From positions 1 to 64,000 of the forward strand of contig JBAMJV010004285.1 of assembly GCA_037951105.1 (NCBI GenBank): DNA of 64,000 nt. Reading direction: 5' to 3'. Source of the stretch: Echinarachnius parma (Eukaryota; Echinodermata; Echinoidea; Clypeasteroida; Echinarachniidae). Below are positions 11,080 through 22,622 of this stretch, piece after piece. Each line of letters opens with the position of its first letter. The first letter of the stretch is position 1. The notes under the pieces were generated by a model. The model was not told the DNA's origin and did not search any database. It saw nothing but the letters and a program-made list of their open reading frames with translations. The position numbers and the translations under genes were made by a program.

Positions 11080-12500
11080 CCAACATGATCGCCCGATAGG
11101 CAACTAAAGACGTAAGTGACATATTTAGGAAGTTCCTTCAAGAATTGAAAAACATATCAGGCGGTAATACGTTTGGTTTGCGGATGTATGTTATTCACAC
11201 GCGTCTGTCCACAAAAACTAATACTGATAATAAGAAGTTTAGCAAAAACAAAGTATAACGTTACCAATAATCAATGATTATCTGTTCATACAAAGAGCCA
11301 CTGAAGTGACAGATGGGTTTGGCCAATTGACTAGAAATTCACTAATTTACGGGCTGTACCGCGCCAGCATGACAACATATTAGGAAATTCCTAGAAGTTT
11401 AACACTCATGAGCGAGAATATAATTTAAACATTTACAACACAAAATCTGTAAAGATGTTAGGATATATGATATCTTTGAACAAGCCCAAATCGGGCGAAG
11501 GAAGTGATGTTATAGACATTGATATTGATGTTAAGGCGCAGATATAGGTGACAAATTAAGGAACTTTCCTGGAAGCCTTCATACTATGTTTTGGACGTCT
11601 CTTAAATAGAACTGTTGTATCAATATGGCTAAAAACAATTAAATGTTTGAATGTGTCAAAATGGGGCTGCGGAAAGGACTATCCAATAGATGTATTTACT
11701 AGTAACAGATATTCACGGTATGTATTAAAGCATGTTAATGCGCATATTTACATTAATAGGCATGATAGATGACAAATGTAGGACATGTCAACCTCAGCTA
11801 AATAAAATATTTCACAATAAAACTGTTTTTATCACTACTTGCAAACAGAAATGATATCTTTGAATAGTTCAATACGGGGATGCGCAAGGTACAAACATCA
11901 ATATCTGATGAATTATATAGTAATAGATATTCGACGGACATAAGGCTCGACAAGTTGAGGAAATTCCCTTGCAATTTGAACGCTTTTCTGCGAATATGTA
12001 ATGGCAACGCCTCCGCAAACAATATTGTATTGAGATCGAATATGTAATGGCAACACCTCCCCAAACAATATTGTATTGAGATCGAATATGTAATGGCAAC
12101 GCCTCCCCAAACAATATTGTATTGAGATCGAATATGTAATGGCAACGCCTCCCCAACAATATTGTATTGAAATCGAACGAATATGTAATGGCAACGCCCC
12201 CGCAAACAATATTGTATTGAGATCGAATATGTAATGGCAGCGCCTCCCCAAACAATATTGTATTGAGATCGAACTAAGTTATATTGTATTAGAGTGGGCA
12301 ATGATAACATCTATATAAATAAGTCAAAATGTGGTGAACATGAATGAGTATAGGTGGGACTGCTCTCTAAGTTAGTAATAGATATTTACCAGCCGTAAGG
12401 CTCTACCATAACTGACAAAATTAAGAACTTCCCTCGAAATCTGAACAAATACCGGACGAGTAATTCGAGTTATAAACCCTCAAGCTGTGTCTGTTATATA
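11080..12500. repeat. Diverged long-period tandem array
   Basis: A phrase like GACAAATTAAGGAACTTTCC, followed by a TGGAAG or TTGAA motif, recurs in diverged form near 11125, 11380, 11550, 11950 and 12415. It is often preceded by a GTAATAGATATTCACGG-like phrase (11700, 11920, 12375). Spacing is irregular, about 170-460 bp. This looks like an old local duplication array later disturbed by indels; identity is low, so it needs dot-plot confirmation. Confidence 0.5.
11992..12270 (+). repeat. 46-bp minisatellite, about six copies
   Basis: GAATATGTAATGGCAACGCC recurs at 11992, 12038, 12084 and so on, each unit ending AATATTGTATTGAGATC. The unit is 46 bp with one 4-bp insertion (GAAC) before the fifth copy and a few substitutions. 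All three minus-strand frames stay open (128-170 codons) because 46 is not a multiple of 3 and the unit lacks stops. They are artefacts. Confidence 0.92.
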
Positions 12501-12504
12501 CAAT

Positions 12505-14915
12505 TTAAAGCATAACTGCCAAAATGTTGTATGCTCCGGGGACCATAATAATTTGTATAGAAAAATATATAATTAGTAACCATAGAAGTGTAGCTAGATC
12601 AAACACAGCTCTATGATATTTACACAAGTTTAAACAAAAACAGGATGAAATGTAGAAAACTGTTTTAACAGGCACTTCCACTTGAATCAAATTAATCATA
12701 TCGAATTCAATAAAGGTTTTTGCCCACTTGTTTGGATTGATAGTGCTAAAGAGTGTTAGGTCACAAGATTGTTTCAACTCGAGAAAATGTCCATGTGATA
12801 ATGAAACGTATGATTGGCGAAGGATCATGAAATACTCTACCTTTTATCAGATAATGCTTCATCGAAAGTACATGGCCACTTAATGTGACTGTCCACTCAT
12901 CAAAAATGCATTTGTTTATCAGTGCCGCCCACTGGTTCGAGATTTCCCCTTCTTTGGTACAGGTTTCCAAAATCGTTCTCAAATTTTCACAAAAAAGGCA
13001 ACATTTACAAGACAAGTTCTAACTAATTCATTGTATTGTTTATTATAAGATAATTTATTGAAAAGAAAATACTCGTTTCACGTGCTGTATGTAGAAACAA
13101 GTGATTATTGTTCACTGCCTATAGTTACCATAGTTACTGGAATCGGGTATTAAACGCTGAGGCAGTCTACCCTTCAGTCTGTCGAGACATGTTTTGAATA
13201 TTAGGAGAAAACACGTATCAAAATACCAATTAAAATATGATATAGTACCAAAAACGAAATATAATATGATACCGCCTGTTATATATAAGTTGTAAAGAAA
13301 GTATTGTATGTTAACATCTGGTAAGCACGTCTAGAGAACATTCAAGGAAAATGTTGACATAATTACCATGAAGGACATTAAGGCAGTTGCCCGTCAGCTC
13401 ATCAACAAACGTGTATGAAAGTAGTAATCACGAGGCTCATTTACCAGGGCATTGCCCGCTTACCAAAGAAGTACGGGATGGTACAGATGAAAATCATCTT
13501 GATACCTCCCATTATCAAAGCAGTATCAAATGCGCATTCCCAAAGAACTCATATCGATGTTATTCTAAGTTGAATGAAGAGGGTGTTTTCACGCCTTATA
13601 GCAGCTGCCCGGCAGCAATCAGCTACCATAAATGAGAATGTTGCTCATGAGTCTCATTTAACTAATCTGTGCCAGTTTTATACAAAATAGTTATCTTTAG
13701 TTCGATGCACATAGTCTGTAAACATGATAAATGCATCCTTAGAAAATAGTTATATAAGTCCTAGAACAGTTCAAGAAAAAGAAGGACTTGTAGAGGGGTT
13801 CAAATAGCAGGTAACAATAATTTTGTGTACGACTGATTACAAGCCAGTTGCAATTCAAGGGAGAATAATACATATACACCAAATAATATCAACTACAAGC
13901 GAGCACTATTGATATATTCAATTTATTTAGTGCGGGGTAACATGCTTCAAGCGCGATTAAAGACAGGAGATGAATCCATAACGAGATTAAGGATATCAGC
14001 TTTGATCCACTATGACATCAATGACTGTCATCCCGATCATTGTGTGACCTTCTTCACAACAGGCATCTAAACACGTCCAAGGTTTCACCCTGAGGGACCA
14101 ATCTGTATAATGATTTTGGCGATAAAAGTGTATCATGCGCACACGCTTATTCCAAGAACATTACGATAGATGGACTTGAATTCACACATGTTAAAGCTCA
14201 TGCGTAGCCCAATATAGAGGGCGTTTTGTTAAAATGTGCAGAGTGGTGACAAGTTCTTAGAAAACGGTGGAACGTTCCTTGCGCGTACGGAGAATTAGCC
14301 AATCAGCCTGGAGCATTTCAGCTGTTGCCATGGTAGTTACAATAATTGGACACTTACAACAATTACAAGTATTTTATGAAACGGGGCGAATCGAAACCAC
14401 GTTTAAAACTTCTCTGCAGTCGGTGATCAGCGGAGAGTCTCAAATTGACCATGGTGTACTATTGTCCCTCGGTAAGTGTAGTACGCACCATGCGCAAGAC
14501 ATTCGCAAGATGGCACCACGCGTCTGATTTACGGATCCGAACCACCTTTAAATCTCTCCTGTAGTGCAGTGATCAGCGGACAGTTTCACGACGACTCATC
14601 GGGGGCACTATTACACGCCATGGTCACCATGGTCACGGGTTAGCCTTCTACACTTCGGCCATGTTAATAAGAAGCTTTAGCCGGAGGGACTTTACCTAAA
14701 CGTCAGTTTGCAATTTCAATTTTGGGAGGGCAAGGATTGTTTATCTTTAACGTGGACATTGACAGGATGAGCAGATAAGGCAATTTGTTCGAGGTGAAAT
14801 TGGATAGTCAAATACATGATACCTTTAATGGAATGTAAACACCCACTCTGGTAAACAACATTCCCAAAACGAAATCAAATTCGTTCCAGTGGGACTTTGT
14901 ATCTGTGGGTGCACC
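12505..14915. other. 2.4-kb stretch without recognised gene
   Basis: Contains loosely duplicated segments. For example, AGGCAGTTGCCCGTCAGC with GAGGCTCATTTA (13380-13442) recurs as GCAGCTGCCCGGCAGC with GAGTCTCATTTA (13600-13662). Another pair, GGTGATCAGCGGAGAGT and AGTGATCAGCGGACAGT, lies at 14421 and 14567. Frames at 12505-13015 (minus) and 13387-13635 and 14267-14527 (plus) show no domain. Confidence 0.35.
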
Positions 14916-15074
<159 letters not shown>

Positions 15075-15365
15075 CGTCAACAATGTTCATATGTAGTACC
15101 AGAGTTTACCTAACACCTAGCACAGAACTACACGCATGATGAAAGGGTCGAGAACTAAATAACATTCACTAAATAGGTACACAGTGGCCCCGGTTTAAAA
15201 AGAGCTTCCATCGGTTGTGAATTCAGACAATTCGCACAATTGAACCAATCAGATTTGCGCAATTGGTAAAATGTTCTGACTTACAATTAATTGCTACTTT
15301 ACAATCGATTGGAACTCTTGCAACATGGCCTTTAACTGATTTGTGCGTTAACATCTACTGTAGAT

Positions 15366-15486
15366 CACAAACGCTATAGATATAGCGTCAGTGCACGCAT
15401 TGACGCATCCGCATAGATATCTACTTTTACAAACGATATAGCGTCAGTGCACGCATCGACGCAACCGCGTATATGTCTACTTTTAA
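15366..15486 (+). repeat. Diverged tandem pair, about 60-bp unit
   Basis: Two units share ATATAGCGTCAGTGCACGCA and end in TCTACTTTTA. Upstream and downstream phrases, CAAGATGGCACCACGCGTC (14505) and CAAGATGGCACCGCACATC (15538), show that the wider 14.4-15.6 kb segment also contains older duplications. Confidence 0.75.
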
Positions 15487-15658
15487 AGGTTGCCATGCGA
15501 AGGGATGCTGCACTGCTGTTCGCCATTTTGGATTCACAAGATGGCACCGCACATCCGATTTACGAATCCTAACTACCTTTAAAAGCTTACGTGAACGAAC
15601 ATTATGCAGGTTGTTTATCAAATATATTAGGACCGGGTAGATATATGTATGTTTAATA

Positions 15659-15760
15659 CATGGGCGTCGATACTTACGTAATACCTATTCATCAGGGGGG
15701 GATGAATGAATAGATCATCCCCCCTGATGAATGGGTATCAATGACAGATCGACGCGCATG
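15659..15760. mobile_element. hAT-like foldback MITE, 102 bp, perfect 8-bp duplication
   Basis: Flanked by an exact GTTTAATA on each side (15651-15658 and 15761-15768). The outer arms are CATGGGCGTCGAT and ATCGACGCGCATG. The inner arms are CCTATTCATCAGGGGGG and CCCCCCTGATGAATGGG, so the whole element can fold into one hairpin. No coding capacity. The intact 8-bp duplication suggests a fairly recent insertion and points to hAT. Confidence 0.85.
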
Positions 15761-15768
15761 GTTTAATA

Positions 15769-17436
15769 TCAGGATGGGAACCACCAGCTAGCTAGATATC
15801 GAACGAAAGCATGCAAATGTCAATTTGATAAAGTGCACATGTGTGCGTTTGCTGAATGTGAGTTATTACTGTCATTAAAATCGTTATTGCAAGCAGCTGT
15901 CGTCTAGACATAGTCTATTCTCAATATCTCAATATATTTAACAACTCCTTTTATATATCAATTATGATTCATCATGTCCCACAGCTAAAATCATTAGAAA
16001 AATGTAGTTAACAATTATTCAAATATGTTTCAACAAAGGAAATAAAAATCAATTGTGATTACAGATATGCGCCAGGGGTTGGGACAAGCCCTGTCAATCA
16101 ACTGGTATTAGAGTAAGAAGTTGGTTTGCCACTCAAGCATGTGAAGTGCAGCCATATCGATTATAACGAACATACCCACAGTCGTGCAGATCGAAACATT
16201 GCAACAACTGGATACTCAGCGATGAACCACCACACATTATAGCAAATTATAATGTAATAGGGTTCTTAAGACCCCTTTACCGTTGATTTTTTATTTTATT
16301 AAACGCTCAGTCATTGTACTCTAGAATGCAACTCGAGTTATTATTGGGCGACTATAAATTATGGATGATTTACCTGTAACATAATTATGTTCTTACGTGA
16401 ACCAAGATCATAGAAATGTTTTGTTCAAATGTAAAACAGAACTGATTGTAACTTACTGAAAAAACGGATTGTTTGTTTATCAGAAGCAGACATAAGCACG
16501 CGAAGCAAGGTGATATAAGTCGGTTTAACCCACTTAACAAGGGACATGTTAATACATTAGTCGTTCGACATTCAAGCAAGTGGTTATCGTCACTATCAAT
16601 TAAGATCTTCTTATATACGTGTAGTAAAGTACATGCAGGAGACATTTACACAAATAGGTTACCTCGATGATACACGGAAAGATATGCGGATGTTTACGTG
16701 TGGGGCGTGTTCCTAGGGGCTTGATCAGAATGGTAGAAAGTAGTATGTTAGCAAATGAAATAGGTCGGTTTAGACAAATATAATTATAACAAGAGCACCT
16801 GGGCGCATTAGAAGTAGGATAACAAAAAAAAAATTAGGGCAATTTAGGGCATCTCCGAATTCGGCTTAATATGTGACTCGACTTCATGATCGGCGCTTAA
16901 TGTTGAACTAGTTCGTAACTCGCTACTCGACCAAAGGGTGCCCTGTAGCGTACATAAAATAATCATCGCTATGTTTGGCCCGGAGTACAGACACTTTTGA
17001 AATGATGATTATCTTCATCATCTGAAGTTAATGTGTCCCAGATTGGCCTCTGGGACTTCAATTATCGACGGTTTTATTTCGGAAATCAGTCAAATGGAAT
17101 ATGGGAATAAACCGGGAGATGGATTCTAACCAATAACGATCGATATGAAGGCGTGGGAGGAGATAAACGGGGAGCGAGGTACCCCATCCCCCAAATCCAC
17201 TCTACCTGCCCTCTCGGTGCTCCCTCTCCCTGTGGACAGATAAGTTCAAATGAATAAATAACATTAAGATAAACAGATAAATAAAACATAATTGAATAAA
17301 TTAATTAATTCATTCATTCATTAAATACAAATAAATGGTTGAATATATTTACCCTTTTCATTTACTCTTGCTTTCCCCTTATGAAAAGCTTCTCTTCTGT
17401 TTAGCCCATCTTTATCCTCCTCTATGTACTTTGCAG
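15769..17436. other. 1.7-kb stretch without recognised gene
   Basis: AT-rich, unique-looking sequence with short frames only (16385-16670, 17086-17289). None shows a domain. An ATTC/ATTA run lies near 17300-17330. Confidence 0.35.
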
Positions 17437-17458
17437 CCCCCCCCCCCCCCCCCCCCCC
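17437..17458 (+). repeat. C22 homopolymer
   Basis: An uninterrupted run of 22 C, followed by CATCACGCCC and a GGCTGCGCCCCCAGGGG phrase. It may be the remnant of a small G/C-tract MITE like those at 49100 and 55568, but no clean ends were found. Confidence 0.9.
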
Positions 17459-18219
17459 ATCACGCCCTTATCTGGTTCTATCCTGGCTGCGCCCCCAGGG
17501 GTAGATATTAGCATCGTCGGTGGTTTGTCGCAGGAAATTACAATAATGAGAGATGTGGGTAATGGGAACAAACCGAGCTGAGCGATTGGGAAAACAGTTA
17601 GCTTTGTGGGACAAAAAGTCAAGTGCGAAGAAGGAGAAGATATTGTGACGTGTTGAAGGAGAGGTGGACAGAAAGACAAGGGGACTGTAAGAGAGGGAGA
17701 AGAAATGAAACAGATAACACAATAATAGTTTGATTCGGTGAATACGCAGAAGATTTATAACATGCTGAAAGAGAGAGGCAGATAGATAAGGACGTATAAA
17801 CATAATAGCAAGTGTAACATAGTTTGGAACAATATAACTGCGAGACGAGAAATATAATGCGAGCATGAGTTTTGAATTTGTGATTGTTTAGGGACGAAAA
17901 CAGAGACGAGGAAAAACAAATTGATTTTTTGTGTGGCACAATAAGTATAGGTAATTAAAGTTACAATAATAGAAAGGTAGACAAACTGTGACATATAAGA
18001 AGAGAGAGGGATGGAGAGAGTGAGAAGACAGAGAAAGGGAGAGCAAATGAGGATGCCAAGGTAACATGTAGTTAAGTCGGAGAATAATAATAAGATGAAC
18101 AAAACGAGATAAGAAAGAAAGCGAAGTTAAGAAGCGGGGGCGAATATTACACACAAACAAAGGAAAGTGAACTTATTGATTGTGAATGTTAGACAGGTTA
18201 GAAAAGGATTGAAGAAAAT

Positions 18220-18695
18220 GAAGAAGCAGCAATGGGGGACCCAGGTAATACATGAAGAAGCAGCAATGGGGGACACAGGTAATACATGAAGAAGCAGCAA
18301 TGGGGGACACGGGTAATACATGAAGAAGCAGCAATGGGGGACACAGGTAATACATGAAGAAGCAGCAATGGGGGACACAGGTAATACATGAAGAAGCAGC
18401 AATGGGGGACACAGGTAATACATGAAGGAGCGGCAATGGGGAACACAGGTAATACATGAAGAAGCAGTAATTGGGGACACAGGTAATACATGAAGAAGCA
18501 GCAATGGGGGACACAGGTAATACATGAAGAAGCAGTAATTGGGGACACAGGTAATACATGAAGAAGCAGCAATGGGGGACACAGGTAATACATGAAGGAG
18601 CAGCAATGGGGGACACAGGTAATACATGAAGAAGCAGCAATGGGGGACACAGGTAATACATGAAGAAGCAGCAATTGGGGACACGGGTAATACAT
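18220..18695 (+). repeat. 34-bp minisatellite, 14 copies
   Basis: The unit GAAGAAGCAGCAATGGGGGA plus CACAGGTAATACAT recurs every 34 bp (18220, 18254 and onward) with only a few substitutions such as AATTGGGG or GGAGCGG. All three minus-strand frames are open for 162-220 codons. Because 34 leaves remainder 1 on division by 3, each frame reads the same 34-residue repeat out of phase. Recent expansion is inferred from high identity. Confidence 0.96.
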
Positions 18696-19388
18696 ATGTG
18701 GCAAAGGGTTCAAGAGTGAAACACAATCAGACGCAATAAATACAGTAGGGTGACAAAATATCAGAAGGGGGGTAAGATGGTAACAGATGGTAACAGAGTT
18801 AACAGGTGCATGAATTGGTGCAAGTAACGTAAGAAACCAAATAATGGGAAAATAAACCAAGAAAGGGTGACAATTGGAGTGGAACAGCAGAAATAGATCA
18901 ACCTGGACAACAGTCAGTCTTTCTGGAACAGCGGTTTGACAAATAGATCAACAAGAGAACAGTTGGTCCTTATAACAGCGGTTTGGAAAAATTCAAGTAC
19001 GCATATGAAACAAAAGCTGGGAACACGTCGAGCGAAGACAGTGGGACGGACAGAATATAGGTAGCAGATTTAAGCAGAACGACATATAGACATCAAATAA
19101 GCATTTTTGTGGCGAGATTAAGTGCGAAACTTGTAAGCCACAGGTGGCAAATTGTGACAAACAGTCGCGAAAAGGAGGGCAAGGAGATGGTATTAGAAGG
19201 GATAGCCTCTCGGGGTTCAAGTGTGAAGCAAGATAATACAAATTAAACAATAACAGGTGATGTTTATTCGAACCATAAGTTTAGAAATGAAGGAGCAACA
19301 TTCCAAATTCGTAAAACGTAAAAAGGTAATTCGTACAACTCATTTTTAGAGCAATACAAAGTAACACAATTAAACCAATAATTTTTAA

Positions 19389-19820
19389 GGGATCTAGTGA
19401 CATTGCTCAAATCCTCAGAAATTACTTAGAAATCGAATGATTCTCTCATACCTTGCTGTGTTCGTATTATAAATAGATGCATGGAACAGAGTTTTTTTCC
19501 CCCTTTCATTACAAAGACATTTACGAGAGTTCAAATTTTTAGTTATCCACTGGATAGTTAATAACGCACTAAGAGACACTATATTAAGCGCTATATAAAT
19601 GTATATGTTTAGTATAGTCATTACTGTGTACAAAATCTGTACAATGAGTTTAATATCAAATATCACTTTGCATTTTTGCTCGTTACTCGGCCATACAACA
19701 TCCATTTAACATACAATTTTCACACAACACTCAGAGGATATATCGGATCACACAACTACACAGTCATTATACCAACTATTCATCACCGTTTGAATATGCC
19801 AACCAAGTTACTAGATCCCT
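19389..19820 (+). mobile_element. TTAA MITE family C, copy 1
   Basis: Flanked by TTAA at 19385-19388 and 19821-19824. The left end is GGGATCTAGTGACATTG and the right end is CAAGTTACTAGATCCCT. Copies in the opposite orientation lie at 22248-22618 and 60115-60757. Non-coding; it includes a GCGCTATATAAATG phrase that also occurs in SINE tails. Confidence 0.8.
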
Positions 19821-19967
19821 TTAAGGAAGGGTGGTAAATGTCATAGCATGAAATAAACGAGTGTAAGTAAGATAAGTAGTATATCTCGGGTAACGGGAAC
19901 AAGAGCGAAACAAGAAGTTAGAAACACTTGCTGCGGGGTTGTAAAGGGCTAAAAGGGGGACCAATAT

Positions 19968-20306
19968 CCCTGCCGGAAAGAACATACTCATCCACGGTGT
20001 GTTAAATTCGAGCGTTATCACAGTGTGAAAGCCAACTCACACTGTGAACGCACTGTGACCGCACTGTGAAAACACTGTAAAATTGCTGAGATACACAGTG
20101 TGAGCGCACCGTTTTACACACTGTGAACGCAGGCAATTTCACACTGTGGCGATAGTGCCCTCACAGTGTGTTCACAGTGTGGTCAGAGTGTGAGTTGGTT
20201 TGCACACTGTGAAAACGCTCGAATTTAACATTGTGGTCCACATTGAGAGATACAGTATGAACTCACTGTGTTCACACTGTGGAAGAGAGTGTTCTTTCCG
20301 GCAGGG
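19968..20306. mobile_element. MITE with internal CACTGTG array, 339 bp
   Basis: The ends are exact inverses: CCCTGCCGGAAAGAACA on the left and TGTTCTTTCCGGCAGGG on the right. Just inside are TTAAATTCGAGCG and its inverse CGCTCGAATTTAA. Between them CACTGTG or CACAGTG occurs more than a dozen times. The target duplication is unclear beyond a shared AT. No coding capacity; superfamily unknown. Confidence 0.82.
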
Positions 20307-20767
20307 ATGGTACAGAAAGATGGGGAACAAGGAGTCAACAGGGGAGTCACGATTCTTCGAGCAGCATCTGGTCCAATCAAGTGAAAAATAACAAATTAAA
20401 AAGAAGCGATAACATTTAATTAATTTGAAGAGAAATTTGGAAAGGAGGTTATGAAATATAGCATATAATTAAAATAGGTCTTCGTATAGGAAAAGGTTCA
20501 AGTGCGAAATAAAATAATGTAAATAAAGCAGAATTTTGGAGTTGAAAAACAGGAAAAGAGAGCTGGAATGGGAAAAACAGGTAGGATTTGTAGGTTTCAA
20601 TGCAAAGCAAAATGAGGCCAAATAAGAAAAAAAAGGTGTCAAATTATAGCAAACAGAAGGAAATGATATCAACGTGGAAAACAGGTTGTCTGTGTGGCAG
20701 AGGGTTCGTAACAGGTCGGAGCGATAAGTAAAAGCAGAGAAAGTATGAAAACACAATGACACTTAGG

Positions 20768-21178
20768 ACGCGGGGGCTGAGGAGGCTGCAGCCCCCCTAA
20801 GGTTTTGGAAACGACCATATTCGGGCAAAAAGCACCTCACATTCGGGCAAAATGTGTTATATTTGGGCAAAACCATGTCATATTCGGGTATTTAAAATCC
20901 ATGTCATAATCGGGCAAAACCCTGTTAAATTCGGGGCAAACCAGTGTCATATTCGGGCAAACTAATTTCATGTTCGGGCAGAGTCATGTTACATTCGGGC
21001 AAATTAATGACATTTAGGTCAAAATTACAGATTTAACATTTAAAAAACATAGTTTTCGGGCATCAAAGAGGCAAAGATCATTTAGTTTTTGTTGCTTTTC
21101 AGGTGAAAATGGGAAGTGTAATTATTCGGGCAAAATACCTCAGACCCCCTGAGGAAAATGTGCTCCTCCGCCCACGTA
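20768..21178 (+). mobile_element. MITE-like element with ATTCGGGCAAA subrepeats
   Basis: The left end ACGCGGGGGCTGAGGAGG contains a GCTGCAGC palindrome and a C run. The right end CCTCCGCCCACGT is an imperfect inverse. Between them ATTCGGGCAAA-type phrases occur about ten times, roughly 25-30 bp apart. Target duplication not resolved. Confidence 0.6.
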
Positions 21179-22091
21179 CAATGATATCTAGCAGAAAGGG
21201 AAACGAAAAGAGGACCGACATGGAAACAAATATATCTGGAACAAAGCTGATGGAGGTTCGAAACAGTGATGAGAAACATTTGCGTTGGCGTCGCAAAAGA
21301 CTGAAAAGGGTAAACAACTAATGTTGGTGTAGAAAGACATACATGGCAAAGAGAGCAACATGAAAAGGAAAAAAACGTTCAGTCTTTCTGGAACATCGTG
21401 TTTACATGCGAAATAGGAAAATAAAAAGCACCAAAAAACATGAAGAAATTAATCCTGGCACGATCGAGCAAATGAGAAGCTTAAGAAAGAGACCGAAGAG
21501 GATGAAGAATATATAATCATACAAGAATGCTATATCAATATTCCTCCAAATAAACCAATATTGGTTTAAGTTTAGAATATACTTAGATGCTAGTCCCATA
21601 CTCGATACATTAGTCGACATAGGTACAAAACAAGACGTGATTACTTCGGGGAAAAAAGAAAACTCAAGAATCGTAACATTATTGAGCAGAAAGAGGTAAT
21701 AAATAGAGGCGCTCAACAGAAAACCTGAAGGCTAAAAAGATGATCAAATAATACGAGAAAGGGTAATTGCGAAACGTCAGAAGCGGAACTGAACATCATT
21801 GATTAAGTGGGAAATTTCTTTAGTGTCATTATGTCATTTCAGAATTTATTTAACAAATATAAGGTCACGGTCTCTCATAACGAATAATCCCACTTGACAT
21901 TTGAAAGTCATTATATTTTAATTGTACTGGTATTATTTGTAATGAACTGCTTATTATGTTATGTCAATATACATGTCAATAATTATATAGATAATTTAAG
22001 TATAGCTTGCATGAGTTTGAAAAGGGCCTCGAAACATACATGTAGTAGTGTAGCCTTTGCACGTCATGGTATGAAGGGGATTATCGCTTAA

Positions 22092-22243
22092 AGGGATCTA
22101 GTAACTTTGTCAAAATCCACAAAAAGTACTTAGAACTTGAACGGTCCTCACATACCTCGTTGCATGTGTAGTACCAATAAAAGCAATAAAAGCAACTGGA
22201 ATTGGTTTTCCGAATTTGTATTTTGTTAACAAAATATTTATGA
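22092..22243 (+). mobile_element. TTAA MITE family C, truncated copy
   Basis: The left end AGGGATCTAGTAACTTTGTC follows TTAA (22088-22091). Only the left 152 bp are present before the next family member begins at a shared TTAA (22244-22247). Confidence 0.75.
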
Positions 22244-22247
22244 TTAA

Positions 22248-22618
22248 AGGGATCTAGTAACTTTGTTGACTAGTGCAAAAAGTGATGAATGGTTGATGCA
22301 ATGTATATTGTTGTTATCTCATATGTCCACAGGGAATTGTGTGAAAACTTCAAGTCAAATGGACATTGCATGGCCAAGTAATGAGCGAAAATGCAAAGTG
22401 ATAGTCACTAACTCACTGCACTCACAGTAAGAAAAACTCCACCGGAGTTTTTCTTATCTGAATACTTTGATCGTACATATCTTTGTAACGAAAGGGAAAT
22501 TTGAAAAAACCGAAACCTGTCCCATGATTTTATTGTTAATACGAATACAACAAGGTATGAGGGAACCGCTAGAATTAAAATTTTATTTTGAGGATTTGGA
22601 CAATGTTACTAAGTCCCT
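22248..22618 (-). mobile_element. TTAA MITE family C, full-length copy, 371 bp
   Basis: Flanked by TTAA at 22244-22247 and 22619-22622. Its left end, AGGGATCTAGTAACTTTGTT followed by GACTAGTGC, corresponds to the right end of the 19389 copy, so it lies in the opposite orientation. An internal hairpin AAGAAAAACTCC/GGAGTTTTTCTT lies near 22421-22447. Confidence 0.78.
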
Positions 22619-22622
22619 TTAA

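Larger units (their letters stand above)
17500..21790 (+). repeat. Old purine-rich tandem array on the plus strand
   Basis: A theme of GGTTCAAGTGCGAAA followed by AAATAATAC and an ACAGGT or AACAGG phrase recurs in diverged form near 18705, 19105, 19215, 20490, 20600 and 21410. The strand is strongly purine-biased for about 4 kb, so the minus strand stays open in many frames (17422-18160, 18993-19250, 20469-20762). Low-identity repetition and bias, not protein signal, explain those frames. Confidence 0.5.

Noticed and set aside
18220-18695. CRISPR-like regular repeats
   Set aside because: Uninterrupted 34-bp tandem copies with no spacers.
18127-18860. Hydrophobic, Cys-rich repeat proteins of 162-220 residues on the minus strand
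   Set aside because: Three overlapping frames encode the same out-of-phase repeat of a 34-bp minisatellite; no flanking exon or start context supports a gene.
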